DNA from: Trinickia symbiotica
Lineage (GTDB): Bacteria > Pseudomonadota > Gammaproteobacteria > Burkholderiales > Burkholderiaceae
Assembly: GCF_002934455.1 (NCBI RefSeq)
Contig: NZ_PTIR01000019.1
Location: forward strand, 62,001-126,000
Direction: 5' to 3'
DNA length: 64,000 bases
Positions 55,281 to 64,000 of the stretch are shown here, in pieces; position 1 is the stretch's first letter; each line of letters starts with the position of its first letter. Position numbers and translations under genes: made by a program. The notes under the pieces are model-generated. The model was not told the origin of the DNA. It did not search any database and saw only the letters and a list, made by a program, of their open reading frames with translations.

Positions 55281-57663
55281 TGTCGATCGCGAAGGCCGCC
55301 AGTTCCGCACCGGCTGCACGGCTGCACGGGCTGCCTGGCGGCCGTGAAAACCGGTGAAATCCGGCGATGGCCGCGGGCACGGTCGCCACGCGCACGTCCC
55401 GATTGTCGGCCGATGCCACGACCTTGCCGCCGACGCGACTGAACACGATCGATACGGTCTTCGCGCCGATTTTCAGGTTGCGCACCTCGAGCCAGTCGAT
55501 GCCTTCGGGCAGCGCGGGCTGCTCGATCAAGACCTCCTCGCGGGCCGCATCGATCTTGATGCCCAGGCAAGCCTCGAGGATCATGAACGGGGAGCCTGCC
55601 GCCCAGGCCTGCGGCAGGCAGGCGACCGGATAGGCCGTCGGCGGTTCGCCGCGCTGGCGCATGAAGCCGCAAAACAGCTCGGGTAATCGCATGTCGAAGT
55701 TGACGGCTGCTTCGAAGAGTGCCTGCAACAACGCGACGGCTGCCTCTTTCTCGCCGTAGCGAGCGAGGCCTCGTGCGCAAAGCGCCGTATCGTGCGGCCA
55801 CACTGATCCGTTGTGGTACGACATCGGATTGAAGCGCGGCTGATTGGCGCCGAGCGTGCGCACGCCCCAGCCCGTGTGAAAGAGCGTCGACTCGAGCTTG
55901 CGCGCCACGGCTTCGCCGCGCTCGCGCGACGGCAGTCCGAACGCGAGCAGGTGCCCCGCATTCGAGGCGAGCACGCGGCATAGTTCGCCGTGCCCGTCGA
56001 GCGCAATTCCATAAAAGTCGAGATCCGGCATCCAGAACAATTCCTCGACGCGTTCGCGCAACGACTGCGAGCGCGCCGCATAGCCCGCGGCGTCGTCGGC
56101 GAGGCCTCGGCGCGCCGCGAAATGCGCCATCGCGTCGAATGCGGCGCTCGCATAAGCCTGCACTTCGACGAGCGCAATCGGCCCATCGGGCATGCGGCCA
56201 TCGGCATGAAACACCGAATCGTGGCTGTCCTTCCAGCCCTGATTGGCAAGACCCCGCTCTGACGCGCACTGGTAGTCGACGAACCCGTGCGGATTCTTGT
56301 CGCAGACGCCCGCCACCCATTGCGCGGCTCGCTCCAACGCGGGCCAAAGCTCCGAAATCAGCGCCTCGTCGCCCGTCCGCGTGAAATAAGCGCCCGCCAG
56401 CACGATGAAGAGCGGCGTCGTGTCGACCCCGCCGTAGTAGAGCGCGAACGGCACCTCACCGGTCCCCGCCATCTCGCTCTTGCGCATCTCGTGCATGATC
56501 TTGCCCGCCGATGCATCGCGGAAAGCCGAATCCTCGCGCGCCTGATGATCGGCGAGAAAACGCAGCACGCCGCGCGCGAGCCACGGCTGCAGCCACAAGG
56601 TCTGCAGCGAAGTCACGACGGCATCGCGGCCGAACGGCGTCGAGAACCATGGGATGCCGGCATAAGGATACGGCCCCGTCGACAGATCGGTCGTCAGCAG
56701 GCCGAGATCGGCGAACGAACGCTCGAGCCACGCATTGAAAAGCGGATTGCTCGTGCGTATACGCGCCGTCACGCGGCGGCGCTCGCGCATCGCGAGGTGC
56801 GCGCTCGCAAGCGCCGTGCGGACCGCCGCGCGGCCCACGCGCGGGCGCACGGTGTCCACTTGCGTGATATGAGCCGGGTGCGTGCTGTGCGGCGGCTGCG
56901 CGACCTGTGCGCCGGGCGCTTCGACGTCCCCCGGGGCAAGCGCGAGCGCGCGCGCCTCGACGGCCACCGACAGGTAGATCGAAATGCACGCCTGCGCGGA
57001 GAGCTCGATCGAGTAATCGGCGCGACCCGAGTCCAGGTTGTCCGGCTCGGGAGCAAAGGCGATTCGCACGTCGCGCTGAATCCGGTCGAGTCCCACATAG
57101 CGCAGTTGCACGTCGCATTTGCCGACGGTGGGCGGCTCGAGCATGCCGCGCTTCGGCCGGCTCAGACCACGCACCTCGAACATGTCCTTGAAATCGCAAG
57201 CGAACGAGATCGATAGCGGTACGACGGCATCGCTCGAGCCGTAGTTCGTCAGCGTGATCGCTTCATACAGGACCGTACCCGACAGCACACGCATGCGCTC
57301 GACGTGGATGACCCCTTGCGGCGTTCCTTCGCCGCCGACGGGCGGCAGCGGGTGATTCGTCAGGTGGGCCGTGAACGCGGCGTTATCGTTGCTGACGTTG
57401 CCCGAAAGCAGCGACGGCGCGCGGCCGCCGAATGTCAGGCGCAGCTGCGAGAGCGTGCGCGTATCGTTCACGAAGAGCCCGTCGTCATGCCCGACGATGT
57501 CGCCGAGCGGATCGTTGACGACGAACGTATCGCCCGACTTCAGCACATATTGACTCGAACGGGCGATGTAGGGATTCTCGGGCGCGATGAAGACCTCGCC
57601 GGGTTCGCGATCTTCCGGTTCGTCGGCCCGCGTTCGTGCACCGAGTGTGTCGGTATCCAGCAT
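55162..57663 (-). CDS. Glycogen-debranching-type amylo-alpha-1,6-glucosidase
   Basis: 833-residue protein. The N-terminal ~240 residues match the bacterial debranching-enzyme N-domain (FVVNDPLGDIVGHDDGLFVNDTRTL), then an alpha/alpha-six barrel with YPYAGIPWFSTPFGRDAVV, NQGWKDSHDSVFHADG and MSYHNGSVWPHDTALCA. It trims alpha-1,6 branches or related glucans in the cytoplasm. Homology weakens after ~residue 765; the last ~65 Arg/Ala-rich residues lie partly antisense to the E1 3' end and look like a read-through extension. Minus strand, with the hydrolase and MOSC genes further upstream. Confidence 0.85.
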   Translation of the reverse strand: MLDTDTLGARTRADEPEDREPGEVFIAPENPYIARSSQYVLKSGDTFVVNDPLGDIVGHDDGLFVNDTRTLSQLRLTFGGRAPSLLSGNVSNDNAAFTAHLTNHPLPPVGGEGTPQGVIHVERMRVLSGTVLYEAITLTNYGSSDAVVPLSISFACDFKDMFEVRGLSRPKRGMLEPPTVGKCDVQLRYVGLDRIQRDVRIAFAPEPDNLDSGRADYSIELSAQACISIYLSVAVEARALALAPGDVEAPGAQVAQPPHSTHPAHITQVDTVRPRVGRAAVRTALASAHLAMRERRRVTARIRTSNPLFNAWLERSFADLGLLTTDLSTGPYPYAGIPWFSTPFGRDAVVTSLQTLWLQPWLARGVLRFLADHQAREDSAFRDASAGKIMHEMRKSEMAGTGEVPFALYYGGVDTTPLFIVLAGAYFTRTGDEALISELWPALERAAQWVAGVCDKNPHGFVDYQCASERGLANQGWKDSHDSVFHADGRMPDGPIALVEVQAYASAAFDAMAHFAARRGLADDAAGYAARSQSLRERVEELFWMPDLDFYGIALDGHGELCRVLASNAGHLLAFGLPSRERGEAVARKLESTLFHTGWGVRTLGANQPRFNPMSYHNGSVWPHDTALCARGLARYGEKEAAVALLQALFEAAVNFDMRLPELFCGFMRQRGEPPTAYPVACLPQAWAAGSPFMILEACLGIKIDAAREEVLIEQPALPEGIDWLEVRNLKIGAKTVSIVFSRVGGKVVASADNRDVRVATVPAAIAGFHRFSRPPGSPCSRAAGAELAAFAIDISVAKAPDRPAGAFRICRARRGRCRARWRHRPRAPSMRR

Positions 57664-57837
57664 CGTGTCGCTCCTGGCGTTGGCTTCCCTCGATTGTAGA
57701 TATCGATCCGAGAAGGAAAAGTAAATCCGCGAAAAAAGGCGATGAGGCCCGCGGCATCGGGCACCGAGACCGCAAGACCGGTGCCCGCATGGGCACCGAC
57801 GCGGCTCGCCGACGAACTGGGCGCTATTCAGTATCGA

Positions 57838-58713
57838 TCAGCTTTCGCCGTTCGTCGCTCGAACGAATTCATCGATATGTCGATTGAACGCGGTAGGGTG
57901 TGCGAGGTTCATTCCATGCGATGCACCGCGGATCGTGTGACGCCGGGCATCGGGAACCCAATCTGCGAGCGCCGCGACGCAGCGGCGAAAGATGTCGGGA
58001 CTCTTCTCGCCGTCGATCAAGAGGACGGGGCATGCAATCCGTCGCGCATCGTCGTGCTTGTACGCCGGCAACGGATCGGCGAACTGGCGCGGCAACGTGT
58101 CGGCATTGTCGATCGCCATCGTCCGGAACGCCGCCGTGCTCTTCGCCCAGGAGCCGACGCGGCTCACCGAATCGACGAAGAGCTCGAGACCCGCGTCCAC
58201 TTCCCCCGCTTCGATGAGCCCCGCGGCCCGGGCGCGCAGTGCATTGACCGTCTCGGGCAGTACGTGCAGGGTTTGCCCCGGCATTTCGACTGGGCCGCCG
58301 GGGTCGGCGAGCGTCAACGTGCGCACGCGTTCGCGGTGCCGTAGCGCGAAGTGATAGGCGACACAGCCCCCGCGCGAATGGCCGATCACATGCGCTGCGC
58401 CGTGCCCGAGCTTGTCGATGAATTCGGCGAGCTCGTCCGCGTGGCGGCTCCAGCTGAACGGCACCGTACGCGCAAATCCGGCGATCGGCCAGTAATGGGT
58501 CAGGCTCAAAGCGACGCAGCGGTAATGAGCCGACAAGCCGTCGACCTGCGGCTGCCAGTACCGATAATCGCAAAGTGAACCGTGAACGAACACGAGCAGC
58601 GGCCCGCTGCCGCGTTCGACGTAAGGCATCCGCAAGCCGCTCGCGAGCTCGATGAAACGCAGGTCGGGGGCACCGCCCGCTTCGCCCGGCAATGGTCGGG
58701 GGGAGCTTGGCAT
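57838..58713 (-). CDS. Alpha/beta hydrolase
   Basis: 291-residue hydrolase; ATG at 58711-58713, or TTG at 58728 overlapping the MOSC stop. The nucleophile elbow is VIGHSRGGCVAY (~115), the oxyanion region LLVFVHGSLCDYRYWQ, and the acid/His partners DGEKSPDIF and GASHGMNLAHP. No lid or signal peptide. The substrate is unknown. Its start lies 11 bp after the MOSC stop, so the two are cotranscribed. Confidence 0.87.
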   Translation of the reverse strand: MPSSPRPLPGEAGGAPDLRFIELASGLRMPYVERGSGPLLVFVHGSLCDYRYWQPQVDGLSAHYRCVALSLTHYWPIAGFARTVPFSWSRHADELAEFIDKLGHGAAHVIGHSRGGCVAYHFALRHRERVRTLTLADPGGPVEMPGQTLHVLPETVNALRARAAGLIEAGEVDAGLELFVDSVSRVGSWAKSTAAFRTMAIDNADTLPRQFADPLPAYKHDDARRIACPVLLIDGEKSPDIFRRCVAALADWVPDARRHTIRGASHGMNLAHPTAFNRHIDEFVRATNGES

Positions 58714-58724
58714 GGTTGCTCGAC

Positions 58725-59594
58725 TCAATCTTCGAAACGCAGCTCGACTTCGACTTCGCAGCCGACAGTCAGCAGGCTGTCCGCCCCCGCCACGACGACG
58801 GCGTTCTGCCCGAACGTCACGGCGCCGTCAAGGCGACGGTCGGCCCGATAGGCGGCGAGCGTATCCGTCGGCTCGTTCGGCCAGCGAGGGTCCGGAGCGC
58901 CCGTCGCCTGATCGATCGTCGGAATGGGGCAGCGCGCGCACGGTTTCACCACTCGCAGCAGGACTTCGCCGCCATCGGCTTCGATCCGCACGGTGTCGAC
59001 GTAGTCTTCTTCATAGGGCTCGAGCCCCGCAAGCACGAGGTTCGGGCGAAAGCGATTCATCGGAATCGCCTCGACCCCCTTGCTCGCGAGCCGTCCATTG
59101 AGGTCGTCGAGCGACGCTTCGCCGATGACGAGCACGGGGTAGCCGTCCGCGAAGCGCATCGGCGCGATCGTTTCGCCGGTCCACTGGCGGTTCGCGATGC
59201 GCTCGGCCGCGGGATCGTAGCGGACGAGTCGCAGCGGCACGCCGACGAAATCGGAGAACCACTGCGCGGCTTCGTGGCCCGTATCGAGCGCTGTCACCGT
59301 GTCTCGCCAGACGGTCGCCTGCACGCGCCGCGCGCCGTCCAGGGCGGCCGCATCGAGCGGCGTCTGAAGCGCGGCACGGCCGGGCGCACGCACGATCAGC
59401 GCGTCGCCGGACAGCTCCGTCGTTACGAGGGCGAGCCGCGGCAATTGCCGCTGCGTGACGAAGCCGCCGTCGCCGTCGACGAGCATCCAGTGCCGGTCAT
59501 ACGCCAGCCCGTGAGAGAAAAGACGCGCCGAGTCGAGCGCGATGCCCGCGCACGACTTGATCGGATAGACGTTGAGCTGGCTGATCGTGGCCAT
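58725..59594 (-). CDS. MOSC-domain molybdenum-cofactor protein (YcbX/mARC-like)
   Basis: 289-residue protein, ATG at 59592-59594. The MOSC N-terminal barrel begins ISQLNVYPIKSCAGI and includes LFSHGLAYDRHWMLVDGDG. The MOSC domain has MNRFRPNLVLAG and the cofactor cysteine in KPCARCPIPTIDQATG. The family, with YcbX and mitochondrial amidoxime reductase, reduces N-hydroxylated compounds. YcbX's ferredoxin-like tail is absent here (the protein ends after the MOSC domain), so an external reductase is needed. Confidence 0.87.
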   Translation of the reverse strand: MATISQLNVYPIKSCAGIALDSARLFSHGLAYDRHWMLVDGDGGFVTQRQLPRLALVTTELSGDALIVRAPGRAALQTPLDAAALDGARRVQATVWRDTVTALDTGHEAAQWFSDFVGVPLRLVRYDPAAERIANRQWTGETIAPMRFADGYPVLVIGEASLDDLNGRLASKGVEAIPMNRFRPNLVLAGLEPYEEDYVDTVRIEADGGEVLLRVVKPCARCPIPTIDQATGAPDPRWPNEPTDTLAAYRADRRLDGAVTFGQNAVVVAGADSLLTVGCEVEVELRFED

Positions 59595-59811
59595 GACGTG
59601 AGAGCGGTGGGGTGGGGGCCGGTTCGAAACCGGCGATGGTAACACCGCCGCATGATGGGTGCGTCGCACGGATCCGGCCGATCACCCCGACCGCACCGAG
59701 TTGACGGACTCACATCCCGAATTCGCCCGCGACGATCACACGATCATCACAAAGGGCCGAAGGTGGCGATGCCGCACGCGTCGAGCGCCGGCCGCCCGCC
59801 GCGTACCGCTC

Positions 59812-60846
59812 TTAACTGAACGCGGCCGCGTCGACGCACCCCGCCGCCGCCCCGGCGCCGCGCACGGCGCAGGTCAGCGGCTCGTCGGCAATGCGCACCG
59901 CGAGACCGGTTTCCTCGGCAATGCGTTTGTCGAGGTTGGCGAGCAACGCGCCGCCGCCCGTGAGGACGATGCCGCTATCGGCAATGTCAGTGACGAGCTC
60001 CGGCGGCGCCGACTCGAGCGCGGCCTTGATGGCGTCGATGACGGTCCGAAGCGGCACGGAAAGCGCATCGGCGACGTCATGATTGCTGAGCTCGATCGTG
60101 CGCGGCAGGCCGTCGCCCAGGCTGCGCCCGACGGCGCAGATCCGCTCGGCCGGCACATTCGGCGTGGCGGTGCCGATCGTCTTTTTCACATGCTCGGCCG
60201 TCTGATCGCCGAGCACCACGCCGTAAAGGGTGCGAACGTGGCTGACGATCGCGGCATCGAACTGGTCGCCGCCGACCCGCACGAGACCCTGGTAAGCAAT
60301 ACCGCCGAGCGAAACGACGCCGACTTCAGTCGTTCCGCCACCGATGTCGACGACCATCGACCCACGCGCTTCGCCGACCGGCAAGCCGGCGCCAATGGCC
60401 GCGGCGAGCGATTCGCCGATGAGGTTGACCTTCGCGGCGCCCGCCGCGAGCGCGGCTTCGCGGATCGCGCGCCGCTCGACCTCGGTTGCCGCGCAAGGGA
60501 CACAGATCGTGAACTCCGCGCGGCGGCCGAACAGCGACCTCAGGCGAGCCATATCGACGAATTCGCGAAACATGCGCTCGGCTGCCGAGAAATCGGCGAT
60601 GACGCCGTGCCGCATCGGACGAACGGCGCGCAGATTTGCCGGCGAGCGGCCGAGCAGTTGCCTGGCTTCCTCGCCGACGGCGGCGACGCGCGCCGCGCCG
60701 GTGTCACCATTTTTCTGAAAGCAGACGACCGAGGGCTGATTGAGCACGATCCCCTTCTCGCGCATGTAGATCAGGGTGTTCGCCGTGCCGAGATCGACGG
60801 CGACGCTGCGCGACAACAGGCGGCTCAAGAGTTGATGCGACATCAT
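59812..60846 (-). CDS. MreB-type actin homologue, second-copy position
   Basis: 344-residue actin-family protein, near normal MreB length. The start is ATG 60844-60846 (a second ATG follows directly). Phosphate and nucleotide motifs are SVAVDLGTANTLIYM, VVDIGGGTTEVGVVSL, GVVLGDQTAEHVKKTIG and IVLTGGGALLANLDKRI. MreC, MreD and penicillin-binding genes are not adjacent, so it is probably a paralogue of the canonical cell-shape MreB rather than the mreBCD member. It is divergent from a UbiB-like gene. Confidence 0.88.
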   Translation of the reverse strand: MMSHQLLSRLLSRSVAVDLGTANTLIYMREKGIVLNQPSVVCFQKNGDTGAARVAAVGEEARQLLGRSPANLRAVRPMRHGVIADFSAAERMFREFVDMARLRSLFGRRAEFTICVPCAATEVERRAIREAALAAGAAKVNLIGESLAAAIGAGLPVGEARGSMVVDIGGGTTEVGVVSLGGIAYQGLVRVGGDQFDAAIVSHVRTLYGVVLGDQTAEHVKKTIGTATPNVPAERICAVGRSLGDGLPRTIELSNHDVADALSVPLRTVIDAIKAALESAPPELVTDIADSGIVLTGGGALLANLDKRIAEETGLAVRIADEPLTCAVRGAGAAAGCVDAAAFS

Positions 60847-61098
60847 GGGCTCTCTCATGGACGGCGACAACGATTCGCGGCCGGTGGCAGCGCGTGGGGG
60901 AAGGTCGGTCGGCCCGATAACCGATTGACGGCAGGACGTTCGCGGAACTTTAGAGCGGATCGGCAGTTTTTTCGTTGTGCGCTGCACGAACCGGCCAAAG
61001 TTGCCTTCCCGGTAGCAAAGCGCTCTCGACAGTCCCCATGCGGCGCATGGCATGGCATCCTTGTCGGGATTCAAAAAGCCCCCTTCGCCGCATCGCTT

Positions 61099-62667
61099 AT
61101 GCGCACCACGATTCGCCGACTATTGCTCCTCTTCTGCGTGCTTCGCTACGGTGCCCGGCTGCTTTGGCAAGCCGCGCCTCGCCATGACCGAGCCCGCTGG
61201 ATCGCGACATTGATCGCACGCCTGCATTTGGCGCGCAACACGCGCACGGCATTGCATCGCGCACTGCCCCAGCTCGGCCCGCTGGCCAGCGCGTTCGGGG
61301 AGGCGCTGGCGACCGACCCGGACCATGCGGGGCGTACGCTGCACGACGTTCTCGACGCGCTCGGCCGCGCCGAAACCGCGCTCACGAAGCCGCTCGACGC
61401 GCCGGAACTCGCCCCCGCGCTGCGCGCCGCGCTCGGCCGCCCACCGGAGGAGGTATTCGCCTGGGTCGATCCGACACCGCTCGAAAACGGCATCGCCGAA
61501 CAGGTCCACGCGGCGAGACTGCGAATCGAAGACCGCGGGCGCGTCGATGTCACGGTCAAGCTTTTGCGCGTGCGACAGGTCCAGCGAATCGAGGACGACA
61601 TCGCCGTGCTGCTCTGGCTCGCCAAGCTGCTCGAGCGCGCTTTCCCCGCCGCGCGCGAGTTCGGGCTGCGCAGCCTGGCCGAATCGTTCGGCACCGAGCT
61701 TCGGCACCGCTTCGATCTGCGGACCGAAGCGGCCAATCTTTCGCAAACGGGCCGCCACTTCTCGGGTAACGCTCGGGTCGTCGTACCCGCCGTCATCTGG
61801 GATTTCTCGACCGACCACGCGCTCGTCGCCGAGCGCATCGAGACGCTATCGCTCACGGACATCGAGGGGCTGCGCCGGCACGGCGTCGACGTCGAGCGCC
61901 TCGCGGTGCACGTCGTGGAGGTGTTCGTCGAACAGGCCTTCGAGCATGGATTCTTTCATGCGGCGCTCGACGCGCGGCGCGTGCGCGTCAGCATCGACGC
62001 AGACACGCTCGGGTGCCTCGTGCTTGCCGACTGCGCGGTGATGTCGAGCCTGACCGAGCCCGAGCGCGAATTCTTCGTCCATGGCGCGACGGCGCTCTTC
62101 GGGCAGGACTACGGCAGGCTGGCGGACATGCACCATGAGGTCGGCCATGTCGCGCCCGGCACGCGTCCCGAAATGCTCGAGGCGGAGCTGCGCCGACGCA
62201 GTGAAGCCCATTTTGCGTCACCGAGCAGCGAGCGAAGAGCGGGCGCCCTGCTCAGCCACCTGACCGAGGCCGTGCAGCCGTTCGGCGGTGCCGTCCCTAC
62301 AGCCCTCGTGCTGGCGCGCGAGTCGCTGGCGCGCGCCGAATCGCTCGCCCGTGCACTCGCGCCGCGCCTCGACACGTGGCGAATCGTCGAAGCATCGTTC
62401 GCGGCGCTCGCGCGCAAGGACCTCGACCATCGCGGCTTCATCAAGCGTCTTGCGCGGGAGCTGCCGCACCTGGCGCCGATTGCCCCACGCTTGCCGCTGC
62501 TCTTCGTCCAGCGGCTCCAACGAATCCAGCAGCAGCGCGAGGGCTTCGATTCGGCCGTCCTGCTTCGGGCGCTGCAGCACGAGCAGCGGCGCACGCGGCA
62601 GCTTCTCTGGGCGTGCGCCATCGTTGGCACGCTGATAGGCGCCGCGATGACGCTGCTGGCGCATTGA
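61099..62667 (+). CDS. UbiB/ABC1-family protein lacking catalytic motifs (pseudokinase)
   Basis: 522-residue UbiB-like protein, a typical length, with a C-terminal membrane helix (LLWACAIVGTLIGAAMTLLA, ~503-522). The start ATG 61099 gives the UbiB-like N-terminus; the frame stays open upstream but is antisense to the mreB gene. The fold is recognisable (IAEQVHAARL, then Lys154 in VDVTVKLLRV, LRTEAANLSQTGRHF, HGFFHAAL). Yet the family's KxGQ is replaced by AFGE (65-68), the HADMHPGN loop by HAALDARR (287-294) and the following DFG-like step by DCAVM (311-315). It is intact as a reading frame, so selected as a non-catalytic protein rather than decaying. Confidence 0.8.
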   Translation: MRTTIRRLLLLFCVLRYGARLLWQAAPRHDRARWIATLIARLHLARNTRTALHRALPQLGPLASAFGEALATDPDHAGRTLHDVLDALGRAETALTKPLDAPELAPALRAALGRPPEEVFAWVDPTPLENGIAEQVHAARLRIEDRGRVDVTVKLLRVRQVQRIEDDIAVLLWLAKLLERAFPAAREFGLRSLAESFGTELRHRFDLRTEAANLSQTGRHFSGNARVVVPAVIWDFSTDHALVAERIETLSLTDIEGLRRHGVDVERLAVHVVEVFVEQAFEHGFFHAALDARRVRVSIDADTLGCLVLADCAVMSSLTEPEREFFVHGATALFGQDYGRLADMHHEVGHVAPGTRPEMLEAELRRRSEAHFASPSSERRAGALLSHLTEAVQPFGGAVPTALVLARESLARAESLARALAPRLDTWRIVEASFAALARKDLDHRGFIKRLARELPHLAPIAPRLPLLFVQRLQRIQQQREGFDSAVLLRALQHEQRRTRQLLWACAIVGTLIGAAMTLLAH

Positions 62668-62682
62668 CGCGCGCCGAGCCGA

Positions 62683-64000
62683 TCAGACCCGATGCCGCTC
62701 CTGCAAGCTGCGGATGCGCGCGAGAGCCGGCTTGTCGGCGGTCGTGGCGTCATACATCGTTGCAAGGTCGGCCTTCAGCGCGGTACGCGATCCCCCGTCG
62801 AGATAAACCATGTGCCCGGACGGATAAAACTTCGCCGACAGATTCTCGCGCACCTTGTGTTCGACGAGCGGCATCCTCTGCAAGTCGATGACGGTCTGAT
62901 AGAACGGCGTCACGAAATCGTAAAGGCCGTTCGCCGACAGCACCTTCAGGTCGATGTTGAGCGCCATCACCGCCGCGAGGTCGCCGGCCGTATAGAGGAT
63001 GAGGTTGCCTTTGTCGTCGATGCCCTTTTGCGCCCCCGTCGGATCGGTGTGATGGAAATCCCAGTTCTTGAACGTCTGATCGTTGAGATCAGTGAACGAC
63101 GAGTTCGACGTGTACTTCAACTGCTCGTTGAGATAGGTGTTCCACATCGTCGTATAGACGCCGGAGACCGCTGTCATCGTTGGATCGTTGCCTCCCGAGT
63201 TCGGGTCGATCTGCCCGGCAATGCCCGTGTCGATCGCCGTCACGCGTCCGTCATAGGCGCCGAGCGCCAAGCCTTTCGACTTGAGCAGGGTCGTCAGGAA
63301 CAGCGAATTGCCGCGACTGTCGTAGCCGGCCACATCGAGCCCCCAGGCAAGCAGTGTCGTCTTGTCGATGCCCGTGTACTGCGAGAGCTTTTCGACGGTC
63401 GCGTCGTCGGTCTGGGGAAACTTGCGCAAGGAGGCGAGATAGTCGGTACGGGCGAAGCTTGCGACTTCGTCGAGGAAATCGATGAGGTTCGTCGGCGTCG
63501 GCGTCACGCCGAGGCGCTTGTGGTACCAGGCATCGGCCGCCGCCGTCGGCAATGCGCCGACCGGATTGCCGGCCTGCCCGTAGTCGAGAATCGACGATTG
63601 GAGTGTGATCCCGTTCAGATCGATGCCGTCCTCATGGAGCAGATAAGCCAGCACGCAGCTGCGCGCCGTTCCATATGATTCGCCGAACAAGTACTTCGGC
63701 GAGTTCCAGCGCTGATTCTTGGTCAGAAAGCGCTTGATGAACTGCTTGATCGAGCGCGCATCCTGGTCGACGCCCCAGAACTCCTTGTTCGTATGCGGTG
63801 CCACGGCGGCCGAATAGCCGGTGCCGACCGGGTTGATGAAGACGAGGTCGCTCTTGTCGAGCAGGCTGTCCGGGTTGTCCTCGATCTGATAGGGAGCCGG
63901 CGGCGTGAAGTTCGGCATCGACGTCTTGATTCGTTTCGGCGCGAACGAGCCGAGCAGCACGAAGACCGACGACGATCCGGGTCCGCCGTTATAGAAGAAC
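62683..64000 (-). CDS. S10-family serine carboxypeptidase, 5' end outside window
   Basis: Partial protein of ~439 visible residues running off the right edge. The left part of the visible N-terminus reads FFYNGGPGSSSVFVLLGSFAP, the oxyanion-hole block of S10 peptidases. Serine nucleophile is in FGESYGTARSCVLAYLL; the late Asp/His pair is likely in VLSANGLYDFVTP and YPSGHMVYLD. Exported peptidases of this kind release C-terminal residues. The signal peptide and start lie beyond 64000. Confidence 0.88.
   Translation of the reverse strand, partial: FFYNGGPGSSSVFVLLGSFAPKRIKTSMPNFTPPAPYQIEDNPDSLLDKSDLVFINPVGTGYSAAVAPHTNKEFWGVDQDARSIKQFIKRFLTKNQRWNSPKYLFGESYGTARSCVLAYLLHEDGIDLNGITLQSSILDYGQAGNPVGALPTAAADAWYHKRLGVTPTPTNLIDFLDEVASFARTDYLASLRKFPQTDDATVEKLSQYTGIDKTTLLAWGLDVAGYDSRGNSLFLTTLLKSKGLALGAYDGRVTAIDTGIAGQIDPNSGGNDPTMTAVSGVYTTMWNTYLNEQLKYTSNSSFTDLNDQTFKNWDFHHTDPTGAQKGIDDKGNLILYTAGDLAAVMALNIDLKVLSANGLYDFVTPFYQTVIDLQRMPLVEHKVRENLSAKFYPSGHMVYLDGGSRTALKADLATMYDATTADKPALARIRSLQERHRV

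Noticed and set aside
59659-61098. Upstream extension of the UbiB-like frame to 59659
   Set aside because: This part is antisense to the mreB gene and shows no UbiB similarity. The ATG at 61099 gives the normal family length.

Overview
The window is high-GC proteobacterial chromosome that most resembles Burkholderiaceae (Burkholderia/Paraburkholderia/Trinickia type). Pointers are the leucine-degradation operon beside a TetR gene (the beta-proteobacterial LiuQ arrangement rather than MerR-type LiuR), GbdR/SouR-type GlxA regulators beside choline/betaine and sarcosine genes, and an IorAB-type molybdoenzyme. This assignment is an inference from gene content; no rRNA, tRNA, CRISPR array, replication origin or intact insertion sequence was seen.

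Layout. 1-5180 (minus): a two-partner secretion locus, with the exoprotein cut by the left edge and carrying a 165-bp tandem array, its TpsB pore, and a divergent AraC regulator (5353-6456). 6457-8260: a decayed accessory patch where a frameshifted AbiEii-like gene meets a 5'-truncated GlxA-type regulator. 8382-11815: flavin oxidoreductase, FrnE-like DsbA protein and exported PQQ-type propeller. 11929-12636: a FitAB-type toxin-antitoxin pair with visible operators. 12722-18736: IorAB-like molybdoenzyme, YahK-like alcohol dehydrogenase, divergent YqhC-like regulator, aldo/keto reductase. 18846-30097: a one-carbon/betaine block with sdaA-soxBDAG, two GlxA-family regulators (SouR-like, GbdR-like) and a proVW-type transporter.

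30474-37692: ferritin-like protein, CDP-diacylglycerol pyrophosphatase, AAA ATPase, an MNT-HEPN pair whose HEPN half looks truncated, cysteine synthase, a small membrane protein, flavohaemoglobin and a DUF937-like protein. 37816-44568: liuABCD leucine catabolism with a LiuQ-like regulator. 44653-47474: DUF2891 protein, small exported proteins and an unpaired Rieske protein. 47569-51602: a divergent amino-acid locus (DauR-like regulator and cyclodeaminase-family enzyme against a binding protein and DadA-like oxidase) with two matching palindromes in the shared promoter. 51608-64000: Lrp regulator and MdeB-like E1, glycogen-debranching-type enzyme, hydrolase and MOSC protein, a second-copy-type MreB, a UbiB-family protein lacking its catalytic motifs, and a partial S10 carboxypeptidase.

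The best-connected biology is nitrogen/carbon scavenging: betaine or choline uptake, sarcosine to glycine plus methylene-tetrahydrofolate, serine to pyruvate, leucine to 3-hydroxy-3-methylglutaryl-CoA, and possibly D-amino acid oxidation. No wholly new multi-gene system can be claimed. The most promising leads are the paired operators at 49.2-49.5 kb, the apparent pseudokinase beside a lone MreB, the tandem-repeat exoprotein, and the Rieske protein with small exported partners.
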